Origin: an uncultured Eubacteriales bacterium
GTDB lineage: Bacteria > Bacillota > Clostridia > Oscillospirales > Oscillospiraceae
NCBI GenBank assembly: GCA_900552015.1
Contig: URXY01000011.1
Span: forward strand, 1 to 40,905
Reading direction: 5' to 3'
Length of the DNA stretch: 40,905 bases
In this document: positions 7,566 to 13,533 of the stretch, piece by piece
Layout of the letters: every line of letters starts with the position of its first letter
Numbering within the stretch: the stretch's first letter is position 1
The notes under the pieces: model-generated
Told to the model about the DNA's origin: nothing
Seen by the model: the letters and a program-made list of their open reading frames with translations, nothing else
The model's database searches: none
Made by a program: the position numbers and the translations under genes

Positions 7566-8261
7566 TTACAAATGATTTGCCGCGGAAAACGGGCACCGTC
7601 TGCCGACGCACTGCGCATTCTGCCGGTAGAAACGGCAAACCGTGTCCTCCTGCTCCATCTCGATCCCGAAGTGCTCCTTCACAAAGCCGATCGCCTCCCG
7701 GATGGCCAGAAACGAGTCCCGCTTGCAGCAGCGCGGGCCGCCGACCGCCCCGATCTGCGCAAGCGCGCTCGCCGTCATCTGATGCGACAGGGCAAACGGC
7801 TCGACCGTGAGCGGCGTGGAGCCGGAAATGATCGAGACGAACATCCCCGTGCTGACTCCGGCTCCGCAGGCGCCCCAGAAGCCGCAGGCGCCGCCGGGAA
7901 CGCTTTTCCCCCGGCTCACCATCTCGGCCAGCGCAGCGCGCAGGTCGATCTCTCCCCCCGCGTTTTTGAAGGCCGTCAGCAGCGCCGCGCCGACCATCAC
8001 GTGATGCTCCGGTCCGTGCATATGGCAAAACGGCATCTGCATCATTTTTTCGATGATGGCAACAGGATTTTTTGAGGTCTCCGCCATGCAGAGTCCGACG
8101 ATCGCGTCCATTCCCTGCGTGTGACACTCGTTGCACACATAATGGCCCCGGACGCACCGCGTCTTGCTGTTTTCCTTCTTATGGCAGATGGCACACTCCA
8201 TCAAAACGTCCGCCTTGAGATATTCCAGGCGGTCCTTGCAAATCAGGCATTCTTCTCCCAC
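7566..8261 (-). CDS. Cysteine-rich DUF5714-like protein
   Basis: The 231-residue protein has no membrane segment. Its N-terminus has two closely spaced CxxC pairs (CLIC, CAIC) and then CVRGHYVCNECH, a likely metal- or Fe-S-binding region. A central part contains PFCHMHGPEHHVMVGAALL, and then GGACGFWGACGAGVSTG and GGPRCCKRDS. This combination matches what I recall of the DUF5714 family, found in anaerobic bacteria and archaea, sometimes beside methyltransferase or radical SAM genes. The start is GTG at 8261 with GGAGG 9 bases upstream. It lies between pnp and mnmE on the same strand and has its own terminator. The function is unknown; the many Cys and His residues suggest a redox or metal role, which is inference. 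Confidence 0.7.
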   Translation of the reverse strand: MGEECLICKDRLEYLKADVLMECAICHKKENSKTRCVRGHYVCNECHTQGMDAIVGLCMAETSKNPVAIIEKMMQMPFCHMHGPEHHVMVGAALLTAFKNAGGEIDLRAALAEMVSRGKSVPGGACGFWGACGAGVSTGMFVSIISGSTPLTVEPFALSHQMTASALAQIGAVGGPRCCKRDSFLAIREAIGFVKEHFGIEMEQEDTVCRFYRQNAQCVGRRCPFSAANHL

Positions 8262-8327
8262 TTTTGTTTCCTCCGCAGCTCTTGCCCGGTCTCCGCGGCT
8301 TCAACGCATCGTTTTTCCGCGGGTATA

Positions 8328-8356
8328 GAAAAGCAGCGCTGAACGCGCTGCTTTTC
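8328..8356 (-). terminator. Terminator of pnp
   Basis: A perfect 12-bp stem (8328-8339 with 8345-8356) with a 5-base loop lies 20 bases after the pnp stop. The minus-strand right arm ends in TTTTC. Confidence 0.75.
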
Positions 8357-8376
8357 TGTTGATTTGATAAGAAAGC

Positions 8377-10530
8377 TTACTGCTGCTCGGCGGCCTTCGC
8401 GGCGGCCTGCTGGGCTTCGATCTCGATGAGGGCGTCCTTGCGGGAGAGGTTCCAGCGGCCCTTCTCGTCGATCTCCATGAACTTGACCCAGATCATGTCG
8501 CCGACGGTGACCACGTCCTCGACCTTCTCGACGCGCTTGCGGTCGAGCTTGGAGATGTGGACAAGGCCGTCCTTGCCCGGAGCGATCTCGACGAACGCGC
8601 CGAACTGCATCAGGCGCACGACGCGGCCATAGTAGAGCTTGCCGACCTCGGGCACAAAGACGATATCGTCGATGCACTTCTTCGCGGCGTCGCACGCAGC
8701 GGCGTTGGCGGAGGCGATGTGGATGGTGCCGTCGTCGTCGATGTCGACCTTGGCGCCGGTATCGGCAACGATCTTCTGGATGACGCTGCCACCCTTGCCG
8801 ATGACCTCGCGGATGCGCTCGGGATCGATGTGCATGGTGATCATCTTGGGCGCATACTGGCTGACCTCGGCGCGCGGCTCTGCGATGCAGGGCAGCATGA
8901 TCTGGTCGAGGATCTGCACGCGCGCGTCATAGGTGATCTCAAGGGCGTTCTTGATGATGGCCATGGTGAGGCCGTCGTTCTTGAGGTCCATCTGGATGGC
9001 GGTGATGCCCTTCTTGGTGCCGGCGACCTTGAAGTCCATCTCGCCGTGGAAGTCCTCAACGCCCTGAATGTCGATGAAGGTGGTGAAATCGTCGCCATCC
9101 TGGATAAGGCCGCAGGAGATACCGGCGACGGGCGCCTTGATGGGGACGCCTGCGTCCATCAGCGCGAGCGTGGAGCCGCAGATAGAGCCCTGAGAGGTCG
9201 AGCCGTTGGAGGAGACGACCTCGCTCACAACGCGGATGGCATACGGGAACTCGTCGACAGACGGGATGACCGGCAGCAGCGCGCGCTCAGCGAGAGCGCC
9301 GTGGCCGATCTCGCGGCGGCCGGGGCTGCGGGAGGGCTTGGCCTCGCCGACGGAGTAGCCGGGGAAGTTGTAGTGGTGCATATAGCGCTTTTCGGTCTCT
9401 TCCCAGATGGTGTCGAGCTTCTGGCAGGCGGAAAGCGTATCGAGCGTGCAGACGGAGAGCACCTGCGTCTGGCCGCGGGTGAACAGGCCCGAACCGTGGA
9501 CGCGGGGCAGGACGCCGACTTCGGCGGCGAGAGGACGGATCTCGTTCTTCGCTCGGCCGTCGACGCGGTGGCCTTCGAGCAGCCACTGCTTGACGATCTT
9601 CTTCTGGAACTTGTAGGTGATCTCATCGAGATACTGGTCCATATCGGGGTACTGCTCGAGGAACATCTCATGCCAGTGCTCGATCATCTCGTTCCAGCGG
9701 GCCTCGCGGACGTTCTTGTCGTCGGTGTCCATCGCGGCCTTAGCCTCGTTCATAAAGCACTCGACGATCTTGTCAAACAGCTCCTGGTTGAAGCTCGCGT
9801 GCGGGTAGTCGAACTTGGGCTTGCCGATCTCGGCGACCATGCGGTTGATGAGCTCGACCTGCTTCTGGTTCTCGTTGTGGGCAAGCTCGATGGCCTTGTA
9901 CATGGTGTCGTTGTCGACTTCGTTCGCACCGGCCTCGATCATGACGACCTTCTTGCCGGTCGAGACGACCGTGACGTCGAGATCGCTGACCTTGCGCTGC
10001 TCGGAGTTGGGGTTGAGCACGAGCTCGCCGTTCACAAGGCCGACCTTGAGCGCGCCGACAGGGCCGTTCCAGGGGATATCGGAGATGGCGAGCGCGGCGG
10101 AGGTACCGATCAGGGCCGCGATCTCGGGAGAGCAGTCGTGGTCGACGCTCATGACCGTCGCCATGATGGAGACGTCGTTGCGGAAGTCGGAGGGGAAGAG
10201 CGGGCGGATGGGACGGTCGATGACGCGGCTGGTCAGGATGCCCTTTTCGCCGGGACGGCCCTCGCGGCGGTTGAAAGAACCGGGGATGCGGCCGACGGAG
10301 TAGAGCTTCTCCTCAAAGTCAACGGAGAGGGGGAAGAAGTCGATGCCGTCGCGCGGGCGGGCGGAAGCCGTGGCGCAGACGAGCACGCGGGTGTCGCCGT
10401 AGCCGACCATGACGGCGGCGTTGGCAAGCTCGGCGAGCTTGCCGACCTCGAGCGTGAGGGGACGGCCCGCGAGATCCATCTCGTACTTGTGGTAGTTGGG
10501 AAACTGTCTGTGGGTAATGATGGTAGACAT
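8377..10530 (-). CDS. pnp: Polyribonucleotide nucleotidyltransferase (PNPase)
   Basis: The 717-residue protein is a full-length PNPase: two RNase PH-like domains joined by a helical linker, a KH domain with the GXXG loop IGKGGSVIQKI near residue 575, and a C-terminal S1 domain (LYYGRVVRLMQFGAFVEIAPGKDGLVHIS). Active-site signatures FFPLSVDFEEKLYSVGRIPGSFNRREGRP in the first core and GEAKPSRSPGRREIGHGALAERAL in the second are intact. It degrades RNA 3' to 5' using phosphate and can add tails. It follows rpsO on the same strand, the widespread order. AGGAG precedes the ATG at 10530. A 16-bp arm hairpin in the leader (10575-10625) may take part in control. Confidence 0.97.
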   Translation of the reverse strand: MSTIITHRQFPNYHKYEMDLAGRPLTLEVGKLAELANAAVMVGYGDTRVLVCATASARPRDGIDFFPLSVDFEEKLYSVGRIPGSFNRREGRPGEKGILTSRVIDRPIRPLFPSDFRNDVSIMATVMSVDHDCSPEIAALIGTSAALAISDIPWNGPVGALKVGLVNGELVLNPNSEQRKVSDLDVTVVSTGKKVVMIEAGANEVDNDTMYKAIELAHNENQKQVELINRMVAEIGKPKFDYPHASFNQELFDKIVECFMNEAKAAMDTDDKNVREARWNEMIEHWHEMFLEQYPDMDQYLDEITYKFQKKIVKQWLLEGHRVDGRAKNEIRPLAAEVGVLPRVHGSGLFTRGQTQVLSVCTLDTLSACQKLDTIWEETEKRYMHHYNFPGYSVGEAKPSRSPGRREIGHGALAERALLPVIPSVDEFPYAIRVVSEVVSSNGSTSQGSICGSTLALMDAGVPIKAPVAGISCGLIQDGDDFTTFIDIQGVEDFHGEMDFKVAGTKKGITAIQMDLKNDGLTMAIIKNALEITYDARVQILDQIMLPCIAEPRAEVSQYAPKMITMHIDPERIREVIGKGGSVIQKIVADTGAKVDIDDDGTIHIASANAAACDAAKKCIDDIVFVPEVGKLYYGRVVRLMQFGAFVEIAPGKDGLVHISKLDRKRVEKVEDVVTVGDMIWVKFMEIDEKGRWNLSRKDALIEIEAQQAAAKAAEQQ

Positions 10531-10574
10531 TTGTCGATCTCCTTTTTTGTAAAATTCCGTATTGGAGCCGACCG

Positions 10575-10625
10575 TTTAGCACTTGAAAAAACGTCGGTCA
10601 CGCCGCCGCTTTTTCAACTGCTAAA
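10575..10625 (-). promoter_or_regulatory. Leader hairpin upstream of pnp
   Basis: Bases 10575-10590 pair with 10610-10625 over 16 positions with a single mismatch, enclosing a 19-base loop. The element lies 45 bases before the pnp start. A minus-strand extended -10 (TGCTATGCT, 10625-10633) overlaps its base, so the full hairpin would form only on read-through RNA from rpsO. Transcripts starting at this -10 would carry part of it. Confidence 0.5.
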
Positions 10626-10679
10626 GCATAGCAGGCTCTCATACGCGCGGGGAAAGTGCAGGGTGGAAGTAAGAAAAGA

Positions 10680-10703
10680 AGGGTGATGCGTGCGCATCAC
10701 CCT
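10680..10703 (-). terminator. Terminator or attenuator between rpsO and pnp
   Basis: A 10-bp stem (10680-10689 with 10694-10703) with a 4-base loop lies just after the rpsO stop. The minus strand continues TCTTTTCTTA, so termination is likely partial or full before pnp. Confidence 0.65.
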
Positions 10704-10713
10704 GTTTTCAAAC

Positions 10714-10980
10714 TTACTTACGGATACCCAGCTTGGCGATCAGGGCACGATAGCGCTCGATGTCCTTCTTCATGAGGTAATCGAGAAGGCTGCGGCGCTT
10801 ACCGATCATCTTATACAGGCCGCGGCGGGAGTGGTTGTCCTGCGGGTGCTGCTCGAGGTGCTCGGTGAGCTGAGCGATACGCTCGGTAAGGATAGCGACC
10901 TGAACCTCCGGAGAACCGGTGTCGCCTTCGTGGGTGCGGTTGGCCTCGATGATGGCCGTCTTCTGGTCTTTGAGCATCAT
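10714..10980 (-). CDS. rpsO: 30S ribosomal protein S15
   Basis: The 88-residue protein matches S15 from end to end: THEGDTGSPEVQVAILTERIAQLTEHL, HSRRGLYKMIGKRRSLLDYL and the RYRALIAKLGIRK end. S15 binds the 16S rRNA central domain early in 30S assembly. Two ATG codons lie in tandem at 10980 and 10977. The first is preferred because GGTGG ends 10 bases before it. A further in-frame GTG at 11043 would add residues absent from the family. The spacer between the ribosome-binding site and the start is complementary to a segment 71 bases upstream in the leader, which suggests S15 autoregulation. Confidence 0.96.
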   Translation of the reverse strand: MMLKDQKTAIIEANRTHEGDTGSPEVQVAILTERIAQLTEHLEQHPQDNHSRRGLYKMIGKRRSLLDYLMKKDIERYRALIAKLGIRK

Positions 10981-11072
10981 AGTGTGTATTCCACCTTTCA
11001 TAAATTCTCCCGGCACTGAGCGGCGGGTCGGTGAGTCCTCCACGTCCTAAGTGCGGGAATACACGATAAGCG
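10981..11072 (-). promoter_or_regulatory. rpsO leader with potential to mask its ribosome-binding site
   Basis: On the minus strand GTGTATTCC (11064 down to 11056) is the exact complement of GGAATACAC (10992 down to 10984). The second segment covers the end of the GGTGG site and the spacer before the ATG. Pairing would close the site. S15 is known to repress its own synthesis through leader RNA structures in several bacterial groups, so this is a candidate autoregulatory leader. Confidence 0.5.
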
Positions 11073-11078
11073 TGCTGA

Positions 11079-11084
11079 ATTATA
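11079..11084 (-). promoter_or_regulatory. rpsO -10 box
   Basis: A perfect TATAAT lies on the minus strand about 100 bases before the rpsO start. No good -35 box is at 16-18 bases; TTTACA at 11105-11110 is 20 bases away. Confidence 0.5.
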
Positions 11085-11169
11085 GTAACACAGCTTTTCC
11101 CCGTTGTAAAGCAAAACCTTTGGCTTTCCGTCGATTTTTTTGCGTTTTTCCTCCCGCGCGGCAAAGCGG

Positions 11170-11203
11170 AAAAAAGAGACGGCCTTGGCCGTCTCTTTTT
11201 CAG
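11170..11203 (-). terminator. Terminator downstream of the AgcS gene
   Basis: A perfect stem of about 14 bp with a very short loop has AAAAAA on the left and TTTTT on the right. On the minus strand it ends in six T. It stands 170 bases after the AgcS stop and about 60 bases before the rpsO promoter. Confidence 0.75.
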
Positions 11204-11224
11204 CGTCGCAGACTTTGCCGCCGC
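11203..11224. repeat. 22-nt intergenic repeat, copy 1
   Basis: This 22-base sequence, beginning GCGTCGCAGACTTT, is identical to 21722-21743. Both copies start two or five bases after the right arm of a terminator hairpin and lie between unrelated genes. Confidence 0.8.
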
Positions 11225-11365
11225 GCACGGCGGCAAATAAATTTGGATCGTAAAATTCGACGACACGCGCGTCGGATCTTACTCCTTGCGCGGAGCGCGT
11301 GTCGAGCCATGCGAGGCACGAAGCGCAGCGAAACTCACTCGAAACAGCGGCACGCTACTGTTTCG
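11214..11365. repeat. Cluster of three inverted repeats after the AgcS gene
   Basis: This gene-free stretch holds three perfect inverted repeats: 11214-11223 with 11228-11237 (10 bp, 4-base loop), 11261-11270 with 11295-11304 (10 bp), and 11340-11347 with 11358-11365 (8 bp, directly after the AgcS stop). None ends in a T run on the minus strand. It may be a structured 3' untranslated region or a remnant of a mobile intergenic repeat. Confidence 0.55.
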
Positions 11366-11366
11366 A

Positions 11367-12770
11367 CTATTTTTTCAGTGCCGCAAAATGTTCTCTTGTC
11401 AGCTTGATGACCACCGGGCTCAGCAGGAGCAGCGCGATGAGGTTCGGGATGGACATGAGGCCGTTGAGCGTGTCGGAGATATCCCACACGAGCGTCAGGT
11501 CCGCGACCGCGCCGGCCACAACGACGAGGCAGAAGATGATCTGATAGGGGCGGATGATCTTGCTGCCAAAGAGGAACTCCGCGCAGCGCGTGCCGTAGAG
11601 CGCCCAGCCGAGGATGGTGGACGTGGCAAACAGCAGCAGGCCCACGGCGAGGATCATCGAACCGGCCTTGTCGCCGAAGACGCTCGAAAAGCCCGCGACC
11701 GCGGTGGGAACGCCCGCAAGGGCATCGTTGCCGTAGTTGCCGTCCGCCGCGCCGGAGCAAAGGACGACGAGCGCGGTGAGCGTGCAGATAACGATGGTAT
11801 CCATGAAGACCTCGAAAATACCGTAGAGGCCCTGCTTGACGGGGTTCTTTTCCGAGGTGGCGGCGTGCGCGATGGGCGCGGAGCCGAGGCCCGCCTCATT
11901 GGAGAAAACGCCGCGGCCGACGCCCTTGGTCATCGCAAGCTTGATGGAAATGCCCGCCGCGCCGCCGGTGACGGCCGCGGGGTCAAAAGCGCCCTTAAAG
12001 ATGGAGGCAAACACGCCGGGAACGGCGCTGACATTCGCAAACACGACGATAAGCGCGCAGACGATGTAGATGATGGCCATGAGGGGCACGAGCTTTTCCG
12101 TGACCTGACCGATGCGCTTGACGCCGCCGAGCAGCACCAGCGCGACGAAGATGGCGACGCAAATGCCGGTGATGAGGCAGATCATCGTCTCCCTGCTCGC
12201 CGCGTTTTCATTGAACGCGACGGCAACGGACTTGACGGAATCCGCGATGGAGTGCACCTGTGCGATGTTGCCGATACCGAAGGCCGCGATCGCGCCGAGG
12301 ACGGCGAACACACCGCCGAGCCACTTCCACTTCGGGCCGAGGCCGTTTTTTATGTAGTACATGGGGCCGCCGCACCAGTCGCCCTTTTCATTGCGTTCGC
12401 GGTACTTGACAGCGAGCGTGACCTCGGAGAACTTCGTCACCATGCCAAAAAGCGCCGACACCCACATCCAGAACACGGCGCCGGGGCCGCCTAAGATGAT
12501 CGCGCCCGTGACGCCCGCGATGTTGCCCGTGCCGACGGTGGAGGCAAGGGCCGTGGATACGGCCTGCAGGGGCGTGATCTCGCCGTCGCCCGCCTCACTC
12601 TTTTTAAATATCTTACCGATGGTGTTTTTCCACCAGTAGCCGATCTTGGAAAACTGGATAAAGCCCACGGCGATGCTCAGATAGACGCCCGTGCCGACGA
12701 GCAGCACCAGCATCACCGGTCCCCAGACAAAGCCGTTCACCGCTTTGTTGATGTTCATAAACTGATCCAT
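11367..12770 (-). CDS. Sodium:alanine/glycine symporter (AgcS family)
   Basis: The 467-residue integral membrane protein has about 10-11 hydrophobic segments and the AgcS signatures: GTGNIAGVTGAIILGGPGAVFWMW near the N-terminal third and VFSNEAGLGSAPIAHAA in the middle. The family imports alanine or glycine with sodium (or protons) across the cytoplasmic membrane. The start at 12770 is chosen because AAAGGGG lies 6 bases upstream; an ATG 33 bases earlier is beyond this site. It is a single-gene unit with its own strong promoter. Palindromes built on TTTCAT/ATGAAA overlap the transcription start, suggesting specific repression. The substrate cannot be read from the sequence. Confidence 0.93.
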   Translation of the reverse strand: MDQFMNINKAVNGFVWGPVMLVLLVGTGVYLSIAVGFIQFSKIGYWWKNTIGKIFKKSEAGDGEITPLQAVSTALASTVGTGNIAGVTGAIILGGPGAVFWMWVSALFGMVTKFSEVTLAVKYRERNEKGDWCGGPMYYIKNGLGPKWKWLGGVFAVLGAIAAFGIGNIAQVHSIADSVKSVAVAFNENAASRETMICLITGICVAIFVALVLLGGVKRIGQVTEKLVPLMAIIYIVCALIVVFANVSAVPGVFASIFKGAFDPAAVTGGAAGISIKLAMTKGVGRGVFSNEAGLGSAPIAHAATSEKNPVKQGLYGIFEVFMDTIVICTLTALVVLCSGAADGNYGNDALAGVPTAVAGFSSVFGDKAGSMILAVGLLLFATSTILGWALYGTRCAEFLFGSKIIRPYQIIFCLVVVAGAVADLTLVWDISDTLNGLMSIPNLIALLLLSPVVIKLTREHFAALKK

Positions 12771-12797
12771 ACTTTTCCCCTTTCCGAAAAAATCACA

Positions 12798-12828
12798 TTT
12801 CATGAAACACTGGATGAAAATATTTCAT
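12798..12828. promoter_or_regulatory. TTTCAT/ATGAAA operator-like palindromes
   Basis: TTTCATGAAA (12798-12807) and ATGAAA-ATA-TTTCAT (12814-12828) are perfect inverted repeats built of the same six-base half-site. The second ends about where transcription from the AgcS promoter should start. Confidence 0.5.
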
Positions 12829-12835
12829 AGTCCAA

Positions 12836-12864
12836 AGCATACCAAATCGGCCGCCCGCTGTCAA
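12836..12864 (-). promoter_or_regulatory. Promoter of the AgcS gene
   Basis: On the minus strand a perfect TTGACA (12859-12864) and TATGCT (12836-12841) are separated by 17 bases. Confidence 0.8.
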
Positions 12865-12904
12865 CGGGCAAAGCGGCGTTTCTCGCCGCTAAGAAGCAGT
12901 AAAA

Positions 12905-12923
12905 TCTTGTATTTTATACAAGA
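12905..12923. repeat. 8-bp inverted repeat between the divergent AgcS and GntR units
   Basis: TCTTGTAT-TTT-ATACAAGA is a perfect inverted repeat in an AT-rich patch of this GC-rich region. It is 41 bases upstream of the AgcS -35 box and 75 bases before the GntR operon -35 box. It could be a regulator site or a small hairpin. Confidence 0.45.
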
Positions 12924-12998
12924 AATCGTTAATATTTTATCACTTTAAGCGCATTTCCTGTGTTTTTTACCCATTCCGTCCCGGACACTTGAAGGGGA

Positions 12999-13027
12999 TT
13001 GACAAGGAGAAGCTCCTGTGCTATTCT
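12999..13027 (+). promoter_or_regulatory. Promoter of the GntR-ABC-VanZ operon
   Basis: A perfect TTGACA (12999-13004) is followed after 17 bases by TATTCT (13022-13027). The -10 box overlaps the first operator half-site. Confidence 0.8.
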
Positions 13028-13056
13028 AACTGTACTAACACGCTTAATACAGTTAG
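13026..13056. promoter_or_regulatory. GntR/YtrA-type operator
   Basis: CTAACTGTA (13026-13034) and TACAGTTAG (13048-13056) form a perfect 9-bp inverted repeat with a 13-base gap. It runs from the -10 box to the ribosome-binding site of the first small gene. The GntR-family gene 110 bases downstream is the likely ligand. Confidence 0.65.
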
Positions 13057-13065
13057 GAGGTACCT

Positions 13066-13149
13066 ATGTTCACCTATATTTTTCTGCTTCCGGCGCTCGG
13101 CTTTCTGCTGCTCGGCCTTTTGTTCCTCATTGTGCTGTGCGCACGCTGA
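13066..13149 (+). CDS. 27-residue single-span membrane peptide
   Basis: A 27-codon frame starts with ATG five bases after AGGAGG, the best ribosome site of the operon. It encodes MFTYIFLLPALGFLLLGLLF followed by LIVLCAR, a single hydrophobic helix with a short basic end that predicts an inside C-terminus. It is the first gene of the operon and lies 18 bases before the GntR start. I do not recognise a family. It may be a small membrane partner of the transporter, a sensor peptide, or a leader whose translation opens the GntR site. The strong ribosome site and hydrophobic composition make chance less likely, but there is no homology evidence here. Confidence 0.55.
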   Translation: MFTYIFLLPALGFLLLGLLFLIVLCAR

Positions 13150-13167
13150 CGGCCACGGGAGGACGAT

Positions 13168-13533
13168 ATGATAAGTTTGAATTACCGCGACGCGCGCCCG
13201 ATCTACGAGCAGGTGTGCGACGGACTGCGGCGGCTGATCGTCTCCGGCGCGATCGCCGACGGGGATAAGCTCCCCTCGGTGCGCGCGCTGGCGACGCAGC
13301 TGGCCATCAACCCCAATACCATCCAGCGCGCTTACAATGAGCTGGAAACGAGCGGCTACTGCTGCTCGGTGCCGGGAAAGGGCTGCTTTGCCGTGCACAC
13401 CTACCGCGAGCGCGATGACAAGCGCCGCCGCGCACTGGAAGAAGAGGTCAAAGAGCTGTTGCAGGAGCTGCGCGCCATGGGCGTGAGCGAAAAAGACATT
13501 CAAGCATTGTGCAGGGAGGGAGAAGCGAAATGA
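13168..13533 (+). CDS. GntR family (YtrA subfamily) transcriptional regulator
   Basis: The 121-residue protein has the GntR winged helix at 8-75 (PIYEQVCDGLRRLIVSGAIADGDKLPSVRALATQLAINPNTIQRAYNELETSGYCCSVPGKGCF). It has only a short two-helix C-terminal tail rather than a large effector domain, which is the YtrA subfamily form. YtrA-type repressors control linked ABC transporters and often respond to cell-wall antibiotics or envelope stress. GGGAGG precedes the ATG. The stop overlaps the ABC ATPase start (ATGA at 13530-13533). A 9-bp inverted repeat over the operon promoter is its probable binding site. Confidence 0.92.
   Translation: MISLNYRDARPIYEQVCDGLRRLIVSGAIADGDKLPSVRALATQLAINPNTIQRAYNELETSGYCCSVPGKGCFAVHTYRERDDKRRRALEEEVKELLQELRAMGVSEKDIQALCREGEAK

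Noticed and set aside
8557..10686. A 709-codon open frame on the plus strand across pnp
   Set aside because: It is antisense to a fully conserved PNPase. Its low-complexity Asp, Val, Leu and Gly content is what GC-rich genes give in the opposite frame, and it has no ribosome site or family match.
10981..11043. N-terminal extension of S15 from a GTG at 11043
   Set aside because: The added residues are absent from the S15 family, and a ribosome site fits the start at 10980.
11261..11304. Possible recombination site (attC or MITE end) formed by the 10-bp inverted repeat
   Set aside because: There is no integrase or transposase, no target duplication and no second copy in the window, so only a plain inverted repeat is claimed.
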